A DNA stretch of 6,462 nt from a candidate division CSSED10-310 bacterium (GTDB taxonomy: Bacteria > CSSED10-310 > JAFGJC01): contig JAFGJC010000190.1 in NCBI GenBank assembly GCA_016929305.1, positions 1-6,462 of the forward strand. Direction: 5' to 3'. Shown one piece after another: positions 4,701-6,462 of this stretch (position 1 is its first letter; each line of letters opens with the position of its first letter). Both the position numbers and the translations under genes were made by a program. The notes under the pieces were generated by a model that saw only the letters and a program-made list of their open reading frames with translations, searched no databases and was not told where the DNA came from.

Positions 4701-5987
4701 TCATCGATGTCTTTGGGTTCGATTGTCCACAGTTTCACCTGCTGCAATTCGCTTGCTTGGGTAATTATCCAGTTTTACATTATTAATAATCAAACAATTG
4801 GACTGAATGGAAAAATCATCTGGAATATCAATGTTTTTCCCTAGAAGAGTAATACCAGTATTCAGGTGATCTGGATAGGTCTGATTGGGTATATCGCATC
4901 CCTCAAGCCCCATCATCACATTAGAGCCGATTATGGCATTTTTATCTGCAATCACTTTGTGAATCCTGCTGTGCTTTCCAACCGTGACATCATGAAAAAG
5001 TATACTATCCTCAACAACGGCATCTTTCTCAACATGCACTCCAGGTGATAAAATCGATCGATAAACAGCTCCTTCAATTAAACATCCTGATGAAATTAAA
5101 GATTTATTTACATTCGCTTTCACGCCGAATTGGACAGGCGGTCTACCAATCATCTCGGGACTAAAGATATTTGTCCGTAAATTCCATTGCGTCAACGCCA
5201 ATCCACTTAACTTCGCATCCAGTGCATCCATACTCGATTGCCAATACGATTCAAGTGTTCCCACGTCACGCCAGTACCCATCAAATGGAAATGCAAAAAT
5301 CTTATGACTTTGCAGCATGCTGGGTACTAAGTCACCTCCGATATCCGTTTTTCCTTGACATATGATTTTTTCCAATTGCGAAATTAAAATATTTCGTTCG
5401 ATAATATAGATCCCCATTGACCCCAGAAGACTTTTCGGATGATCGGGCTTTTCCTGAAAATCAATAATTCGATTCTCGTTATCCGTCACAGCAATTCCGA
5501 AACGTTTTGCATCGGTTGGTGAAACCGGTATGGTAGCTATTGTAAAATCCGCATTTTTCTCACGATGAAATTCAATCATCTGCCGATAGTCCATGTGATA
5601 GATGTGATCACCGGAAAGGATCATGACTTCCTTTTCATTTCCCCGTAAAATAAAATCAAGATTTTGATAAATAGCATGGGCAGTTCCCTGATACCAATCT
5701 TTGGCATTCGCTCCTTCCTGCGGTGGCAAAATCCGCATCTCTCTATTTCGAGCAGACATATCCCAGGGGCTTCCATCATTGATATGGTCCATTAAGGAAA
5801 GTGGAAGATACTGCGTCAAGATACCAACCCTCATAAGACCGGAATTTGCGGAATTTGAAAGAGTAAAATCGATCAATCTGAAAATCCCGCAAAACGGTAC
5901 CGCTGGTTTTGCTCGATGCCATGCCAGTGCACTCAGGCGTGTACCTTTCCCGCCAGCCAATATTACACATACAGGAGGTATCGCCAT
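4701..5987 (-). CDS. glgC: Glucose-1-phosphate adenylyltransferase (ADP-glucose pyrophosphorylase)
   Basis: This is a complete 428-residue enzyme that makes ADP-glucose from ATP and glucose-1-phosphate, the committed step of bacterial glycogen synthesis in the cytoplasm. The family signatures are visible in order: the nucleotide-binding loop GGKGTRL (residues 12-18), RAKPAVPF (25-32), FRLIDFTLSN (36-45), WYQGTAHAIYQNL (98-110), SGDHIYHMDY (125-134) with the expected catalytic Asp127, FQEKP (177-181) with the sugar-phosphate lysine Lys180, GSMGIY (189-194) and YWRDVGTLESYW (238-249). Residues from about 290 form a left-handed beta-helix. Length is normal for the family. The ATG start is set by a GGGAGGA site 7 bases upstream. 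One small oddity is His104 where E. coli GlgC has Asp in GTADAV, but this position varies in the family. It follows a GlgC paralogue directly, so a two-subunit enzyme is possible. Confidence 0.96.
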   Translation of the reverse strand: MAIPPVCVILAGGKGTRLSALAWHRAKPAVPFCGIFRLIDFTLSNSANSGLMRVGILTQYLPLSLMDHINDGSPWDMSARNREMRILPPQEGANAKDWYQGTAHAIYQNLDFILRGNEKEVMILSGDHIYHMDYRQMIEFHREKNADFTIATIPVSPTDAKRFGIAVTDNENRIIDFQEKPDHPKSLLGSMGIYIIERNILISQLEKIICQGKTDIGGDLVPSMLQSHKIFAFPFDGYWRDVGTLESYWQSSMDALDAKLSGLALTQWNLRTNIFSPEMIGRPPVQFGVKANVNKSLISSGCLIEGAVYRSILSPGVHVEKDAVVEDSILFHDVTVGKHSRIHKVIADKNAIIGSNVMMGLEGCDIPNQTYPDHLNTGITLLGKNIDIPDDFSIQSNCLIINNVKLDNYPSKRIAAGETVDNRTQRHR

Positions 5988-5989
5988 AA

Positions 5990-6462
5990 TCAGTTCCTCC
6001 CAATTTGTGATATTGTTGAAGCATCAGCTATCATTTTTGTATGGAAATCCGTTTCATCGACATCAGGATATATAATGACATTTGTACCGATGATTTCATC
6101 TTTCGGAATTCTAGCATTTTTCCCGATTACGGTTAATTGACAATCAAGAAGATGCTTAGCCTCGAAGTTGGCTGGCGGTTTGGAAGATGTTTTAAATCCT
6201 AAAGTGACACCCGGACCAACAATCACACCTTTGTCACAGATTGTCGCAGTAATACTGGTTCCTTTGCCAACAATCGTTTCATCCATCAGGACGCTTCGAT
6301 TTACAGAAGCATTTTCCTCAATAACCGTACGAGGTGCCAGAATGCTGTCGGTAACGGTTCCATAAATCTCACAACCTGGTCCGATTATAGAATGATTAAT
6401 TTGCGCGTGTGAACCGATGATCACCGGGGGATAATCTCCCAGAGTTGTTCCGAAAGGTTTTG
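5990..6462 (-). CDS. glgC: GlgC-family protein, C-terminal part (5' end outside window)
   Basis: This is the C-terminal 156 residues of a glucose-1-phosphate adenylyltransferase family protein. The frame is open to the window edge, so the start lies outside; a GTG at 6422-6424 is only an internal valine codon. The visible part starts near the linker between the nucleotidyltransferase and the left-handed beta-helix (GDYPPV), then shows hexapeptide-type repeats such as SIIGPGCEIYG, TVIEENASV and VIVGPGVTLG. This matches the GlgC/GlgD C-terminal region, which in the family serves oligomerisation and allosteric control. The catalytic domain is not visible, so I cannot tell whether this copy is active or a GlgD-like regulatory partner. 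It ends in TGA two bases before the next GlgC start, and its last codons contain that gene's ribosome binding site, so the two are very likely co-transcribed and translationally coupled. Confidence 0.87.
   Translation of the reverse strand, partial: KPFGTTLGDYPPVIIGSHAQINHSIIGPGCEIYGTVTDSILAPRTVIEENASVNRSVLMDETIVGKGTSITATICDKGVIVGPGVTLGFKTSSKPPANFEAKHLLDCQLTVIGKNARIPKDEIIGTNVIIYPDVDETDFHTKMIADASTISQIGRN
5995..6001 (-). promoter_or_regulatory. Ribosome binding site of glgC
   Basis: The minus strand reads GGGAGGA, 7 bases before the ATG at 5985-5987. It lies inside the last codons of the upstream GlgC paralogue (Ile-Gly-Arg-Asn-stop), which supports translational coupling and fixes this start. 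Confidence 0.8.

Noticed and set aside
5674..5676. His104 in GTAHAIYQ of GlgC as an inactivating change
   Set aside because: The Asp of E. coli GTADAV is not constant in the family as I know it, and all core catalytic motifs are intact, so I treat it as natural variation.
5990..6424. Stand-alone 144-residue beta-helix protein starting at GTG 6422-6424
   Set aside because: The frame stays open to the window edge with GlgC-like residues (KPFGTTLGDYPP) before the GTG, so it is the end of a longer gene.

Overview
The window is almost fully coding, and every gene lies on the minus strand, so it reads right to left from 6462 to 1. It holds ten genes, two of them cut by the window edges. The longest non-coding gap is 80 bases. 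I found no RNA gene, mobile element, CRISPR array or convincing terminator. Base composition is moderately AT-rich, Shine-Dalgarno sites are strong and several starts are TTG or GTG. The content points to an anaerobic fermentative bacterium: [FeFe]-hydrogenase-type and Hnd/Nuo-type iron-sulfur proteins beside glycogen synthesis genes. Clostridia-like Bacillota or anaerobic Chloroflexota (Anaerolineae) would fit, but the sequence alone does not decide.

Region 1 (6462-4701) holds two tandem GlgC-family genes. The first is only a C-terminal beta-helix part. The second is a complete ADP-glucose pyrophosphorylase starting 2 bases after its neighbour's stop. They probably act in glycogen synthesis, perhaps as two subunits.

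Region 2 (4623-1) is a tightly packed cluster. Its order is: NuoE/HndA-like [2Fe-2S] protein, DRTGG-domain protein 1, RsbT-like ATPase, hydrogenase-like H-cluster protein with extra Fe-S domains, DRTGG-domain protein 2, PHP phosphoesterase, histidine-kinase-like ATPase, and HndB-like [2Fe-2S] protein running off the window. Genes for the diaphorase (HndC/HydB) and catalytic hydrogenase (HndD/HydA) subunits may follow beyond position 1.

My reading is that the outer genes (NuoE and HndB types) are parts of an electron-bifurcating NAD(P)-linked [FeFe] hydrogenase. The six genes between them look like a signalling module. The central hydrogenase-like protein keeps all four H-cluster cysteines but has lost residues of the catalytic proton path, as in putative sensory hydrogenases. 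It is surrounded by two DRTGG proteins, two different GHKL ATPases without sensor or dimerisation domains, and a PHP phosphoesterase. This could sense H2 or redox state and pass it on through phosphorylation or a small phosphorylated ligand. The domain calls are well supported; the joint role is inference.
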